Shown: positions 1-8,061 of the stretch, piece after piece
Layout: each line of letters starts with the position of its first letter
Position numbering within the stretch: position 1 is the first letter of the stretch
DNA from: Persicitalea sp963716085
GTDB taxonomy: Bacteria > Bacteroidota > Bacteroidia > Cytophagales > Spirosomataceae
Assembly: GCA_963716085.1 (NCBI GenBank)
Contig: OY970288.1
Location: 3,596,001-3,660,000, forward strand
DNA: 64,000 nucleotides
Reading direction: 5' to 3'
The notes under the pieces: model-generated
What the model saw: only the letters and a program-made list of their open reading frames with translations
Told to the model about the DNA's origin: nothing
The model's database searches: none
Program-made: the position numbers and the translations under genes

Positions 1-937
1 GTTCGTTTTCGTGCTGGTTCATCAAAGCCGCCACGGCGTGGGCTCTTTGGTGCAGCGGCAGACTTTCGTTTCTCGCAAAGTGGTGGCCGTGCAGGGCGGT
101 GAAGTAATCACCGATACCCGCCAGGGCGGCGATGGCGGCGTGATCCGGCCCGGCGGAATCGAGACGCTTATTCAGATACGGCAGGTTAAAAAAGTGGCAT
201 TGCGGGGCCAGTTGTTCGAGAAAATCCTCTTTGACCACCATCACGCCCATATGGGTGCCGTAGGTTTTGTAGGTGCTGAATACGTAGGCATCGAAGTCCA
301 GCGCGTCGAGGTCGGGCCAGCAATGCGGGGCGTAGGACACGCCATCCACGACCAGCTTTGCACCGACGCCGTGTACCAGTTCGGCAATCTGGTTGATCGG
401 ATTGATCGTGCCGATGATGTTAGAGCTGTGCGTCACGGCTACCACCGCCGTTTTAGGATTCAGCCTTTTTTCCAGATCTTCCAAAGCCAGCTCCCCGCTC
501 TGGGGATCGGCGGGCCAGATTTTCAGCGTCGCGCCCTGCTGCTGGCAGAGGCGTTCCCAGCCGCCGATATTGGACTCGTGATCCTGTTCCGAGACGATGA
601 CTTCTTTGCCTTTCCCCACCAAAGGCGCACAGGCGATGGCCAGGGTATTGAGGCACTGCGTGGAAGACGCCCCGAGCGTCACCAAATCGGCCGAGACGTT
701 CAGCAACTCGGCTACCGTGCGCCGCCCCAAGTCCATGGCTTCACCCGCCCGGTTGGAGATCGGGTTGGCTCCGTAGGGCTGTACCTTGTAATTGGTGTAA
801 AAATCCGTCAGTCGGTCGATGACGGCCCCAGCTACGTAGCTACCGCCCGCGTTGTCGAGGAAGCCGATTTTCTGGCCCAATTTGGTTTTGAAAACGGGGA
901 ATTGCTGGCGAACGAAGGCCAGGTCTAGTTGTTTCAT
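1..937 (-). CDS. Class V aminotransferase / cysteine desulfurase-like protein, 3' end beyond window
   Basis: PLP-dependent fold-type I enzyme of the aminotransferase class V (SufS/CsdA-like) family. Read on the minus strand from ATG at 937, the frame stays open for 312 codons and runs off the left edge, so the C-terminus is missing. Visible family marks are the stacking His120 in SEQDHESN, Asp198 in VVDGVSYAPH, which pairs with the PLP pyridine nitrogen, and the Schiff-base Lys224 in STYKTYGTHMG. Whether it releases sulfur or acts as a lyase or transaminase cannot be decided because the region that would hold a catalytic Cys is outside the window. Its ATG overlaps the stop codon of the upstream ATPase gene (ATGA), so the two are probably translationally coupled. 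Confidence 0.9.
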   Translation of the reverse strand, partial: MKQLDLAFVRQQFPVFKTKLGQKIGFLDNAGGSYVAGAVIDRLTDFYTNYKVQPYGANPISNRAGEAMDLGRRTVAELLNVSADLVTLGASSTQCLNTLAIACAPLVGKGKEVIVSEQDHESNIGGWERLCQQQGATLKIWPADPQSGELALEDLEKRLNPKTAVVAVTHSSNIIGTINPINQIAELVHGVGAKLVVDGVSYAPHCWPDLDALDFDAYVFSTYKTYGTHMGVMVVKEDFLEQLAPQCHFFNLPYLNKRLDSAGPDHAAIAALAGIGDYFTALHGHHFARNESLPLHQRAHAVAALMNQHENE

Positions 938-2091
938 GGGTTGCCGATATTGCGCCATGATCTGACGCTGTAATTTGTGCGTTTTTGATCTTCCAATCCG
1001 CCGTAAACGAGCGTTTTATCACGCACGGCATCGGCGGCTATTTCATTCAAGTAAGCCAGTCCTTTGAAATGACTGGACAGGATAGTTCTGGTAGACTTTA
1101 TTTCAAAAATATCGAAACGATTGCCCTCGGGCTTTAACAGATCCACCTCGTGGCCGTTGGAATCGCGCCAGAAGTAGTATTCTTCGTGGGAGTAGCGGTG
1201 GAAAACCTGCTTCATTTTTTCGGCGATAATCAGGTTTCCAAACAAAGCCCCCTTCAACGGATGGATTTGCAGGACGTCCTGCTCCCGAATGGTCAGCAAG
1301 TGGCAGGCCAGGCCCGTGTCATAAAAGTACAGCTTGGGAGTCTTGACGATTCGTTTGTTGAGATTACGGTAGAACGGCGGCAGCAGGAAAATAAGGTAGC
1401 TGCTTTCCAGCACCGAGAGCCACGCCTTGGCGGTGGGCTGCGACACCCCGCACTCGTTGGCCAGGGAGCTTATGTTTAGTAGTTGTCCCACTCGGGCTGC
1501 GCAGAGGCTCAGAAAATTGCGGAACAGGCGCAGGTCTTTGACATTGATCAATTCCACCACGTCGCGCTCCACGTAGGTTTGCAGGTAGTTGGCGAAGAAG
1601 ACCGTCGAGGGAATTTGGCGGTCGAAAATAGCCGGATAGAACCCCCGGATAATTGTTTCCAGGTACGATTCGGGCAACAGGCCTTCGCTTTCAAGTTCTT
1701 GAAAATCAAAGGGCAAAAGTTTGAATAGCGCCACCCGTCCGGCCAAACTCTGGGTAATCTGTTGCAGGAGCTGAAAATTTTGTGAACCCGATAAAATAAA
1801 CTGGCCCATCTGCCCCGAGGCATCCACGATGGTCTGAATGTAGGAAAACAACTGCGGCACCCGCTGTACCTCGTCAAAAATTACCCGACTTGAATATCGG
1901 GCGAGAAAGGCGACAGGATCAGTTTCGGCAAAATTTCTTGTGTCGGGATTTTCCAGAGAAACGTAGGTGTATTCCTCAAACAGATTTTTGAGTAATGTGG
2001 TTTTGCCGGACTGCCTCGGGCCAGTAATAGCCAGAACCGGGTACTTCGTCCGAAATTCCTCAATAGAAGCCTGGATTTGGCGATTTATCAT
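934..2091 (-). CDS. AAA_14 / DUF4143 family ATPase
   Basis: 385-residue ATPase of the AAA_14 plus DUF4143 architecture, full length for the family. The Walker A motif is GPRQSGKTT at residues 24-32, Walker B is VIFDE at 70-74, and a sensor-like FILSGSQ lies at 98-104. The C-terminal half, with a winged-helix-like segment (NECGVSQPTAKAWL) and a nuclease-like EVDLL...FEIKS stretch, matches DUF4143. The cellular role of these proteins is not settled; they are widespread, patchily distributed and often accessory. It overlaps the downstream aminotransferase gene by four bases. Upstream lies a 22-bp tandem repeat array that may be part of its control region. Confidence 0.9.
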   Translation of the reverse strand: MINRQIQASIEEFRTKYPVLAITGPRQSGKTTLLKNLFEEYTYVSLENPDTRNFAETDPVAFLARYSSRVIFDEVQRVPQLFSYIQTIVDASGQMGQFILSGSQNFQLLQQITQSLAGRVALFKLLPFDFQELESEGLLPESYLETIIRGFYPAIFDRQIPSTVFFANYLQTYVERDVVELINVKDLRLFRNFLSLCAARVGQLLNISSLANECGVSQPTAKAWLSVLESSYLIFLLPPFYRNLNKRIVKTPKLYFYDTGLACHLLTIREQDVLQIHPLKGALFGNLIIAEKMKQVFHRYSHEEYYFWRDSNGHEVDLLKPEGNRFDIFEIKSTRTILSSHFKGLAYLNEIAADAVRDKTLVYGGLEDQKRTNYSVRSWRNIGNP

Positions 2092-2130
2092 TTTAACAAA
2101 TGCTAAATTTCTCCAAAAGTAGTTTCAAAT

Positions 2131-2216
2131 TTTGGAATTACATAGGATCGATTTTGAATTTACATGGCCTCAACTTTGAAATTACATAGCCTCGACTTTG
2201 AATTTGCATAGAGCCC
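2131..2216. repeat. Four tandem 22-bp direct repeats upstream of the ATPase gene
   Basis: Four units start at 2131, 2153, 2175 and 2197. The first three are 22 bp and the last is truncated to about 20 bp. All follow the pattern TTTGAATTACATAGCCTCGA with a few substitutions per unit. The array fills most of the 140-bp spacer between the M20 hydrolase gene and the start of the AAA_14 ATPase gene. An exact period of two helical turns suggests protein binding, possibly autoregulation or an element end; this is inference. Confidence 0.8.
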
Positions 2217-2234
2217 ATTCCCAAAAGTCACTGC

Positions 2235-3737
2235 TCAGAGCTTCTCCGTGAGCACCGCCAAACACATCTTGATGCCTTCCTGGAAATTGCCGATGCGGAT
2301 ATTCTCATTCGGCCCGTGGATGTTGTTGTCGGGGTTGGGAATGCGGATCGATACAGCGGGCAGGTCGAGGGTTTCGATGAAGCTTGCCATCGGCTGCGAG
2401 CCGCCCGTGGCGCGGATGTTCACGTGCTGGTCTACGGCCCGGAGCATGGCTTTGTCGAGCCAGCGGCCGAGGTCGGAGTCTATGTCGGTGCGGAAGGGCT
2501 TGGTGCCGATGCGGTAGTCGAAGCTGGCCAACAGCGGGTACTTCGCCCGCTCGGCGTCGGTGGGTTCGCTTTTGGTGAGCGTGACGCCTTGCGCCTCGAT
2601 GTGTTTCCTGACCAAATTCACCATGCGCTGTCCCTCGGTTTCGGGCACCAGCCGGATGTCGATTTCGGCCACGGCGGTGGCGGGGATGATCGTCCTGACC
2701 TCCTTCCCTACCCAGCCCGCCCGCATTCCACGCACATTCAGACTCGGGAACTGCATGGACTCCTCGTAGGTCACGCCCACTTTTTCGGCCTGATTGATAC
2801 CGAGGCGTTGATTCAGTTCAGGCAAATCTTCGGGAATGGCGGCGAATATTTTCTTGTCGGCTTCCGAGATTTCGATGCCGTCATAGAATCCGTCGATCAA
2901 TACCTTTCCGTCTTTGTCCTTCATGCTGCCGAGAATTCGGGCCAGGGCGAAGGCGGGATTCGGGGCGTAGTTGCCGTACTGGCCGCTGTGCAAATTTTCC
3001 TTCGCGCCAAAAACCGTCAGTGTGATCGTGGAAATGCCCCGTGCCCCGAACGTGAGGGTGGGCAGGTTGGAAATGTGGCGCGTTCCGTCCATAATCAGCA
3101 GGCGGTCGGCGGCCAGCAGGTCGCGGTGATCCTGCACCAGTTGTGCGATGGTCGGCGAGCTCATTTCTTCCTGAAAATCCATGATGACTTTGACGTTGAA
3201 ATCCGCCGCGACGCCCTTGTCTTTCATGATTTTCAGGGCCGTCATGAAGCAGGAAGCCGGGCCTTTAGAATCGGAAGCGGAGCGGGCGAAGATTTTGTGG
3301 TCGGGATCGATGGCCGTATCCAGCGCTTTCCAATCGACGAGCTTGCCGTTCTTATCCTTAATTACGGCTTGAAAAGGGCTCGACTGATTCCAGGCCGACG
3401 AATCCACGGGCTGTCCGTCGATTTGCAAATAAAACAGGACGCTTTTTTTCTTGGGATCGACCATTTTCTGGGCGTAGAGATGCGCGACGCCTTTCGAGAC
3501 GATCTTGCGGGTTTCAAAACCCAGGGCGACAAATGCTTTGTCGCACCATTCTAAGTTGGTGTCGATTTGCTCAGGGTACTTCCCGTCGTTGGGCAGGGCT
3601 AGGAAATCCTTGAAAGTCAACAGGCTGTTTTTCAAATATTTGTCAGCACTTTCCTTGATTTCTGTCTTTGTCATGCTTTGGGAGCACACAAAGGATGAGG
3701 ACAGAAGAAAGACGAGCGGCAGCAGAAGTTTGTGCAT
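2235..3737 (-). CDS. Secreted M20-family metallohydrolase (dipeptidase-like), altered zinc motif
   Basis: 500-residue M20/M25/M40 hydrolase with an N-terminal signal peptide (MHKLLLPLVFLLSSSFVCS). ATG at 3737 was chosen because the longer open frame would put 32 non-signal residues in front of the signal and because a promoter element lies between the two starts. Expected M20 features are Glu190-Glu191 in DFQEEMSSP (general base and metal ligand), Asp156 in SASDSKGP (bridging ligand) and the late zinc His in NIHGPNEN. The usual first motif H-x-D reads Q105-I-D107, so one normal metal-ligand His is Gln. Probably a periplasmic dipeptidase or amidohydrolase; substrate unknown. It may be a subfamily with changed metal use or be catalytically impaired. 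Confidence 0.85.
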   Translation of the reverse strand: MHKLLLPLVFLLSSSFVCSQSMTKTEIKESADKYLKNSLLTFKDFLALPNDGKYPEQIDTNLEWCDKAFVALGFETRKIVSKGVAHLYAQKMVDPKKKSVLFYLQIDGQPVDSSAWNQSSPFQAVIKDKNGKLVDWKALDTAIDPDHKIFARSASDSKGPASCFMTALKIMKDKGVAADFNVKVIMDFQEEMSSPTIAQLVQDHRDLLAADRLLIMDGTRHISNLPTLTFGARGISTITLTVFGAKENLHSGQYGNYAPNPAFALARILGSMKDKDGKVLIDGFYDGIEISEADKKIFAAIPEDLPELNQRLGINQAEKVGVTYEESMQFPSLNVRGMRAGWVGKEVRTIIPATAVAEIDIRLVPETEGQRMVNLVRKHIEAQGVTLTKSEPTDAERAKYPLLASFDYRIGTKPFRTDIDSDLGRWLDKAMLRAVDQHVNIRATGGSQPMASFIETLDLPAVSIRIPNPDNNIHGPNENIRIGNFQEGIKMCLAVLTEKL

Positions 3738-3772
3738 TTTTGGCAGGAGAACTATAAGAGCATTGAACCGGC

Positions 3773-3780
3773 CAAAGATA
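3773..3780 (-). promoter_or_regulatory. Bacteroidota-type -7 promoter element for the M20 gene
   Basis: The minus strand reads TATCTTTG, an exact match to the TAnnTTTG element used by Bacteroidota sigma-70. It lies about 35 bases upstream of ATG 3737 and inside the longer open frame, which supports the downstream start. No good -33 TTTG is seen at the usual spacing. Confidence 0.45.
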
Positions 3781-3807
3781 CGCCAAGCCTTGCAATCATC
3801 GAAGCAT

Positions 3808-4458
3808 TCAAACGATCTTGTTGCCAATCGCAAAGCGCGTCAGGGCCACGACGGAATGGATATCGAGTTTCTTGAAGATATTGCGGCGGTGCGTCTCGAC
3901 GGTACTGGGCGAGATGAATAGTTGGTCGGCAATATCCTGACTGGATACTTCGCTGACAATCAATCGAATGACTTCGATCTCTCGTTTGCTCAGCGATTGA
4001 ATACTTTCAGGCGTTTCGTGACCGTTCAGCGCCGCCTCGTTCTCGATTTGGGCCAGTTGGCGGTGGACTTCTTCGGTAAAATACCTGGTACCCTCTGCTA
4101 CGGAAAATATCGCTTTTTCGAGTTCTTTTTTTGTGGCTCGCTTCAGTACGTAACCCCACACGCCCGCCTGCACGGCCGCGCGAATGGTCTCGGGTTCCTC
4201 CTCCATCGTCAGCAGGATCAGCCTGACGTTTGGGTGATGCTCCCGCAGCCGCAGCGCCAATTCGATGCCGTTGAGTTCGGGCATGTGCATATCCGACAAC
4301 ACCACGTCCACGGGTGTGCTGGTCAGGCGGTCGAGTGCTTCCTGCCCGTTTTTGGCGGTGGCCATGACGGCTATGCCTTCCAATGAGGCGATCATCATCG
4401 CCAGGCTATCCAGTACTACTTCGTGGTCGTCGGCTAAGAGGACGCTGATTTCTTTCAT
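3808..4458 (-). CDS. NarL/FixJ-family response regulator
   Basis: 216-residue two-component response regulator. The N-terminal receiver domain (about 1-120) has acidic residues Asp10-Asp11, the phospho-acceptor Asp56 in VVLSDMHMP, Thr84 and Lys106 in VLKRAT. The C-terminal LuxR-type helix-turn-helix (about 150-210) contains SKREIEVIRL and STVETHRRNIFKKL. No histidine kinase gene is adjacent, so the partner is elsewhere. It is transcribed toward the M20 gene with a 70-bp spacer that holds a promoter element, so the two are probably separate units. Confidence 0.93.
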   Translation of the reverse strand: MKEISVLLADDHEVVLDSLAMMIASLEGIAVMATAKNGQEALDRLTSTPVDVVLSDMHMPELNGIELALRLREHHPNVRLILLTMEEEPETIRAAVQAGVWGYVLKRATKKELEKAIFSVAEGTRYFTEEVHRQLAQIENEAALNGHETPESIQSLSKREIEVIRLIVSEVSSQDIADQLFISPSTVETHRRNIFKKLDIHSVVALTRFAIGNKIV

Positions 4459-4617
4459 AAATTCCTGGTTGAGTAATCGGACGAAGATAGCGGATCTGGC
4501 TGTTTTGTCCAGTTGTCTGCTCAGGTGTCAGTTTTTCATTTCCAAAAGATATTCCGGTAATTTACTGGAAATGCGCCAAGGCGGAAAACCGCTCGCTAGA
4601 TAATCACCCACAATCCA

Positions 4618-5370
4618 ATGGAAAAAAATAGTCTCCTATTCCTGATCGCTCTACTAGGGAACTACGCCTGTCAGAGTTCTTCCCAAAGTATTGAACAACC
4701 GGATACCACCATTCAGGCGGTGGCGGTTGTCGTCGATTCGCCACCACAGCCCCGGCCAATTTCCGCGCTGGAACAGCAGATGATCAAGCAGGGGCTGGTC
4801 AATGTGCAGACGGTCGATTCGACCATCGCCGTGGCGTTAAAGTACTCGACCACCGATAATTTTGTCAAAAAAGACGTATACGGCGATTTGGAGAACGCTT
4901 ACCTCCAGCCCGAAATCGCCCAGAAGCTGGCGAAGGCCAATGCGTCCCTCCAGGAAGCGCATCCCGGCTACCGGCTCCTGGTCTACGATGCTGCGCGGCC
5001 TAATTCGGTGCAACAAGTCCTTTGGGATGAAATCGACGTGCCCGAGCGGCAGAAGCCGCAGTATGTCGCCAATCCCAAAACCGGTTCGGTGCATAATTTC
5101 GGCTGCGCCGTGGACTTGACGGTCGCCAATGAAAAAGGCGTCCCGCTGGATATGGGGACGCCTTACGATTTCTTTGGCCCACTGGCCTACCCGCGCATGG
5201 AGTCGCAGATGCTGGCGCAGGGTAAGTTGACGAAGGCACAACTGGCCAATCGCCAGATTCTCCGCAAGGCTATGACGCAGGTCGGTTTTCGGCAGAATAC
5301 CACCGAGTGGTGGCACTACGACGGGTTGTCGAAGGCGAGTGCTAGAGCAAAGTACGGGATGATAAAGTGA
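4618..5370 (+). CDS. VanX/DdpX-like D-alanyl-D-alanine dipeptidase (M15D), lipoprotein
   Basis: 250-residue M15 metallopeptidase. The N-terminus looks like a lipoprotein signal with the acylated Cys at residue 18 (LGNYAC). The zinc and catalytic set of the VanX family is present: His159 and Asp166 in HNFGCAVDL, Glu230 and His233 in TEWWHYDG, and the substrate-binding Arg127 in YDAARP. Members hydrolyse D-Ala-D-Ala, here presumably in the periplasm for peptidoglycan turnover. No VanH or VanA ligase gene is nearby, so a resistance operon is unlikely. It ends at an inverted repeat shared with the converging lipoprotein gene. Confidence 0.92.
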   Translation: MEKNSLLFLIALLGNYACQSSSQSIEQPDTTIQAVAVVVDSPPQPRPISALEQQMIKQGLVNVQTVDSTIAVALKYSTTDNFVKKDVYGDLENAYLQPEIAQKLAKANASLQEAHPGYRLLVYDAARPNSVQQVLWDEIDVPERQKPQYVANPKTGSVHNFGCAVDLTVANEKGVPLDMGTPYDFFGPLAYPRMESQMLAQGKLTKAQLANRQILRKAMTQVGFRQNTTEWWHYDGLSKASARAKYGMIK

Positions 5371-5371
5371 T

Positions 5372-5450
5372 GTGGTACGGCCGGGCAGGCGTTCCTGCGG
5401 CTCGCCCGTTTTTGAGTTATGCAGACAAACGGGCTGGCAGCCCGTACCAC
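5372..5450. repeat. Inverted repeat between convergent genes (GTGGTACGG... element)
   Basis: The left arm begins GTGGTACGGCCGGGC at 5372 and the right arm ends CAGCCCGTACCAC at 5450, with an internal CGGCTCGCCCGTTT / AAACGGGCTGGCAG pairing. The arms are imperfect. It fills the gap between two converging genes and could terminate both. The sequence style resembles dispersed palindromic elements of this group. Confidence 0.6.
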
Positions 5451-5453
5451 AAG

Positions 5454-6197
5454 CTACTCTTTCGCCACACTGCTACTTCCCGATAGCCGCTGCTCGACCG
5501 TAGGATCGCCTTTGTAGCGTACACTGCTGGCCCCGCTGGCATCGACTTTCAGGAATTTAGCCACCCGCACCCGGGCGCGGCTCGCCCCCGAGAGGTTCAA
5601 GTCCGCCTCATCCACCGGGGAGTCGAAGGCATAAAGTTGCGAGGAACCGGAGAGTTCGCCGATAACCAGATTGCCCTTCCCGTTCAACGTCAGCTCGGAA
5701 GCACCGGACAGGTTGATACTCAACCGCTCCACCGAGCCTACGAAAGTCGATTTCGATGCGCCGGAAAGGCGGTAGTCCAACGTTCGTTCGTTCTCGAAAC
5801 CCTCGATCGTCGAAACCGATGCTCCCGAGAAATTCACCCCGCGCAGGCTGGGCATCGTGATGTCGATGTCCATGCGGTCGCGGTTTTTGCGCCAGGTATT
5901 GCGGTATTTGATTTCCAGCACACCCGTGCGGCTCACGCTGGCCTCGAGGTCGTCGAGGTCATTGAGTTCGCCCGTGGCTTCCAGGCTAAAATTTGCGCCC
6001 TGCCTGACCCGAATCGAGAACGCGCTGCCCATCGAAAGCTGATCGAAATTGGTCAGGTTGAGGTCGCGGGTGGCAATGCCGCGCGGGGCGATCGGGGCAT
6101 TGTCGCCGTCGCGGGTATTGATGTAAATGCAGGATTGCAGGCCGCTCAGCAAGATTGCCAGCAGCAAAAGGCGCATTGGATAATGTGAAAGTTTCAT
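5454..6197 (-). CDS. Head-GIN domain lipoprotein (DUF2807)
   Basis: 247-residue putative outer-membrane lipoprotein. The signal peptide ends in a lipobox (SGLQSC, Cys23). The rest is the head-GIN/DUF2807 beta-helical domain, recognisable by repeated short beta units such as SLRGVNFSGAS, RLSINLSGAS, GELSGSSQ and DLNLSGAS. Such domains are common in Bacteroidota, are thought to be adhesin-like or structural, and have no known catalytic activity. It diverges from the sigma-factor operon, and the shared 228-bp region carries an 8-bp inverted repeat TGTGACAA (6234-6241) / TTGTCACA (6318-6325). Confidence 0.9.
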   Translation of the reverse strand: MKLSHYPMRLLLLAILLSGLQSCIYINTRDGDNAPIAPRGIATRDLNLTNFDQLSMGSAFSIRVRQGANFSLEATGELNDLDDLEASVSRTGVLEIKYRNTWRKNRDRMDIDITMPSLRGVNFSGASVSTIEGFENERTLDYRLSGASKSTFVGSVERLSINLSGASELTLNGKGNLVIGELSGSSQLYAFDSPVDEADLNLSGASRARVRVAKFLKVDASGASSVRYKGDPTVEQRLSGSSSVAKE

Positions 6198-6396
6198 GGC
6201 TAATGGATGATTATTTGATTATTTCGTTTGTCCTGTGACAATCCGGCTTGGGCTTTCCCCTATGCCGAAATAAAAAATAATTCTCGGGTCGCGCGTGGGG
6301 GTGTGGGTGCGTTCAGCTTGTCACAGATAAAAAGAGACTCAAACTTGACTGCTACCTTTCTTACCTACCGGGAGTTCGAAGCCGAAAGGGATTGTG

Positions 6397-6404
6397 TATT
6401 TTTG
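6397..6404 (+). promoter_or_regulatory. -7 promoter element for the sigma-factor operon
   Basis: TATTTTTG matches TAnnTTTG. It lies inside the N-terminal part of the longest open frame of the sigma-factor gene, about 22 bases before the TTG at 6426. This argues that the first 66 codons of that frame are untranslated. No clear -33 box is visible. Confidence 0.45.
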
Positions 6405-6425
6405 CCAAAAACAAAAGTATTCGAT

Positions 6426-7013
6426 TTGGTTCAGCTATCCGACCCGGAAATCGTGCAAGCCATCCGGCAGGGACAGGAGTCCGCTTTCGAGCAGATGTTC
6501 CGTACCTACTACGAGCCGCTATGCCGCTACGCCAACACGCTGCTGAAAGACAGCGACGAGGCCGAGGAAGTGACGCAGAGTTTATTTTTAAGTATCTGGG
6601 AAAAGCGCTCGGGTCTGGAAATCACGCTCTCGCTGAAAGCCTACCTCTACCGCGCCGTTCATAACCATTGCCTTAACCGCATCAAGCACTACGGCGTCCG
6701 CGAAACGCACCGCGCCTACACGCTGCACTTTCAGGACGACAGCCACGATTCGGTGACGGAGGCTATTTACGGCAGCGAACTGGAAAAGCGCATCGAGCGG
6801 GCGGTCAGCAAGTTGCCGCAGCAGTGCCAGGTGGTGTTCAGGATGAGCCGCTTCGAGGAATTAAAGTACCAGGAAATTGCCGACGAACTGGGTCTTTCCA
6901 TAAAAACCATAGAAAACCAGATCGGCAAAGCCCTGAAAATCATGCGCCAGGAACTGGCTGATTACTTGCCCATATTATACCTGTTGAGCCAACTCATCAT
7001 TCATCATTCATAA
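6426..7013 (+). CDS. ECF (FecI-like) RNA polymerase sigma factor
   Basis: About 195-residue extracytoplasmic-function sigma factor. Region 2 includes SAFEQMFRTYYEPLCRYA and AEEVTQSLFLSIWEKR; region 4 contains LPQQCQVVFRMSRFEEL and the recognition helix segment YQEIADELGLSIKTIENQ. The open frame extends upstream to 6228, but that stretch is unlike sigma factors and contains a promoter element, so TTG at 6426 is proposed as start, giving the usual family length. The anti-sigma gene follows one base after the stop, so the two are co-transcribed. The sigma factor probably directs transcription of this operon and distant targets when an outer-membrane signal is sensed. Confidence 0.88.
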   Translation: MVQLSDPEIVQAIRQGQESAFEQMFRTYYEPLCRYANTLLKDSDEAEEVTQSLFLSIWEKRSGLEITLSLKAYLYRAVHNHCLNRIKHYGVRETHRAYTLHFQDDSHDSVTEAIYGSELEKRIERAVSKLPQQCQVVFRMSRFEELKYQEIADELGLSIKTIENQIGKALKIMRQELADYLPILYLLSQLIIHHS

Positions 7014-7014
7014 T

Positions 7015-8025
7015 TTGAAAAACGCTACCCCCACCCTACCCGATGACCTCCTGGCCCGCTACCTGGCCAGCACGGCTTCGCGCGAGGAAATCGAGCGGGT
7101 GCAGGCATGGCTCGACGCCTCGCCCGAGCATCTGGATGAGCTGAAAGGCTACCGGAAGCTGTGGGAGCGCAGCGGGATGATCGGAAGCCAACAGGCACCC
7201 ATCGACACTGACGCCGCCTGGGAAAAAATGCGGGCAAGAATGAAGGCCACCGAAACGGTCGATGCATCCGATAGGAAGGTGGTGCCGCTCCCCACCCCGC
7301 GCCGTTTTTCCTATGCGATGTGGGCGGCGGCGGCAGTGGCTTTACTGGCGGTAGCGTTTGGCTGGTTTTATATTTACAAAGGGCAAGCCCCGGCGATGGT
7401 AGCCGTTAGTACCCAGGAAAACACGCGGGAGGAAACGCTGCCGGACGGCACCAGGGTACTCTTGAACTATAACTCGACGCTCACTTTCCCCGAAGGTCTG
7501 GCGGGAGACACGCGCTCGGTGAACCTGGAAGGCGAGGCCTTCTTCGACGTCACGCCCGACGCGGAACACCCCTTCGTGATCGACGCCAACGGGACCGAAA
7601 TCCGGGTTGTGGGTACTTCCTTCAATGTCAAGGCCTACGACGAAACTGTGCGGGTAGATGTGAAGACGGGCAAAGTGGAAGTGCGAAAAGCCGTGAAGGT
7701 GATGGAGCTGCTGCCCGGTGAGGGCGTCGAGGTGGAGTCCGATACGGTTTTCAGAACCCTGTCCGCCAATCCCAACATTGCCGCCTACGGCACGCAGATT
7801 TTCAATTTTGAGAAAACTCCGCTCGCCGAGGTAGTGCAGTCGCTAAGTCAGGGCTTCCATGTCGAGGTCAGGCTTGCCGACGACCGCCTGGCCGATGAGC
7901 GCCTGTCGGTACGCCTAGAAGGTGAGAGCCTGGATGCCGCACTGGACGTCATTGCCGAGACGCTGACACTCCGTGTTAAAAAGCAGGGCAATTCGTATCT
8001 GCTCGAAGGGGCGGAAAACCGCTAG
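7015..8025 (+). CDS. FecR-family anti-sigma factor
   Basis: 336-residue inner-membrane anti-sigma factor starting at TTG 7015. The N-terminal cytoplasmic helical region (about 1-95) would bind the sigma factor. A single membrane segment follows (AMWAAAAVALLAVAFGWFYI). The periplasmic part holds the FecR domain (REETLPDGTRVLLNYNS, EAFFDVTPD, VVGTSFNVKAY) and the C-terminal DUF4974 domain (NFEKTPLAEVVQSLSQ), as in Bacteroidota FecR proteins. Signalling normally comes from the STN domain of a TonB receptor; here the next gene supplies an STN domain on a different protein. Confidence 0.92.
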   Translation: MKNATPTLPDDLLARYLASTASREEIERVQAWLDASPEHLDELKGYRKLWERSGMIGSQQAPIDTDAAWEKMRARMKATETVDASDRKVVPLPTPRRFSYAMWAAAAVALLAVAFGWFYIYKGQAPAMVAVSTQENTREETLPDGTRVLLNYNSTLTFPEGLAGDTRSVNLEGEAFFDVTPDAEHPFVIDANGTEIRVVGTSFNVKAYDETVRVDVKTGKVEVRKAVKVMELLPGEGVEVESDTVFRTLSANPNIAAYGTQIFNFEKTPLAEVVQSLSQGFHVEVRLADDRLADERLSVRLEGESLDAALDVIAETLTLRVKKQGNSYLLEGAENR

Positions 8026-8061
8026 GGTCGTCCATGCCGCAACTTTTATTTTTTCGATGTT

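Noticed and set aside
11..928. Long plus-strand open frame of 305 codons
   Set aside because: It is antisense to a frame with complete aminotransferase motifs; its own translation has no recognisable domain.
2316..3554. 412-codon plus-strand open frame over the M20 gene
   Set aside because: Shadow of the M20 coding sequence on the other strand; low-complexity Val/Gly/His-rich translation without domains.
4618..5370. Vancomycin-resistance vanX
   Set aside because: Family match is good but no vanH/vanA-type ligase or VanRS lies nearby; a housekeeping D-Ala-D-Ala dipeptidase is more likely.
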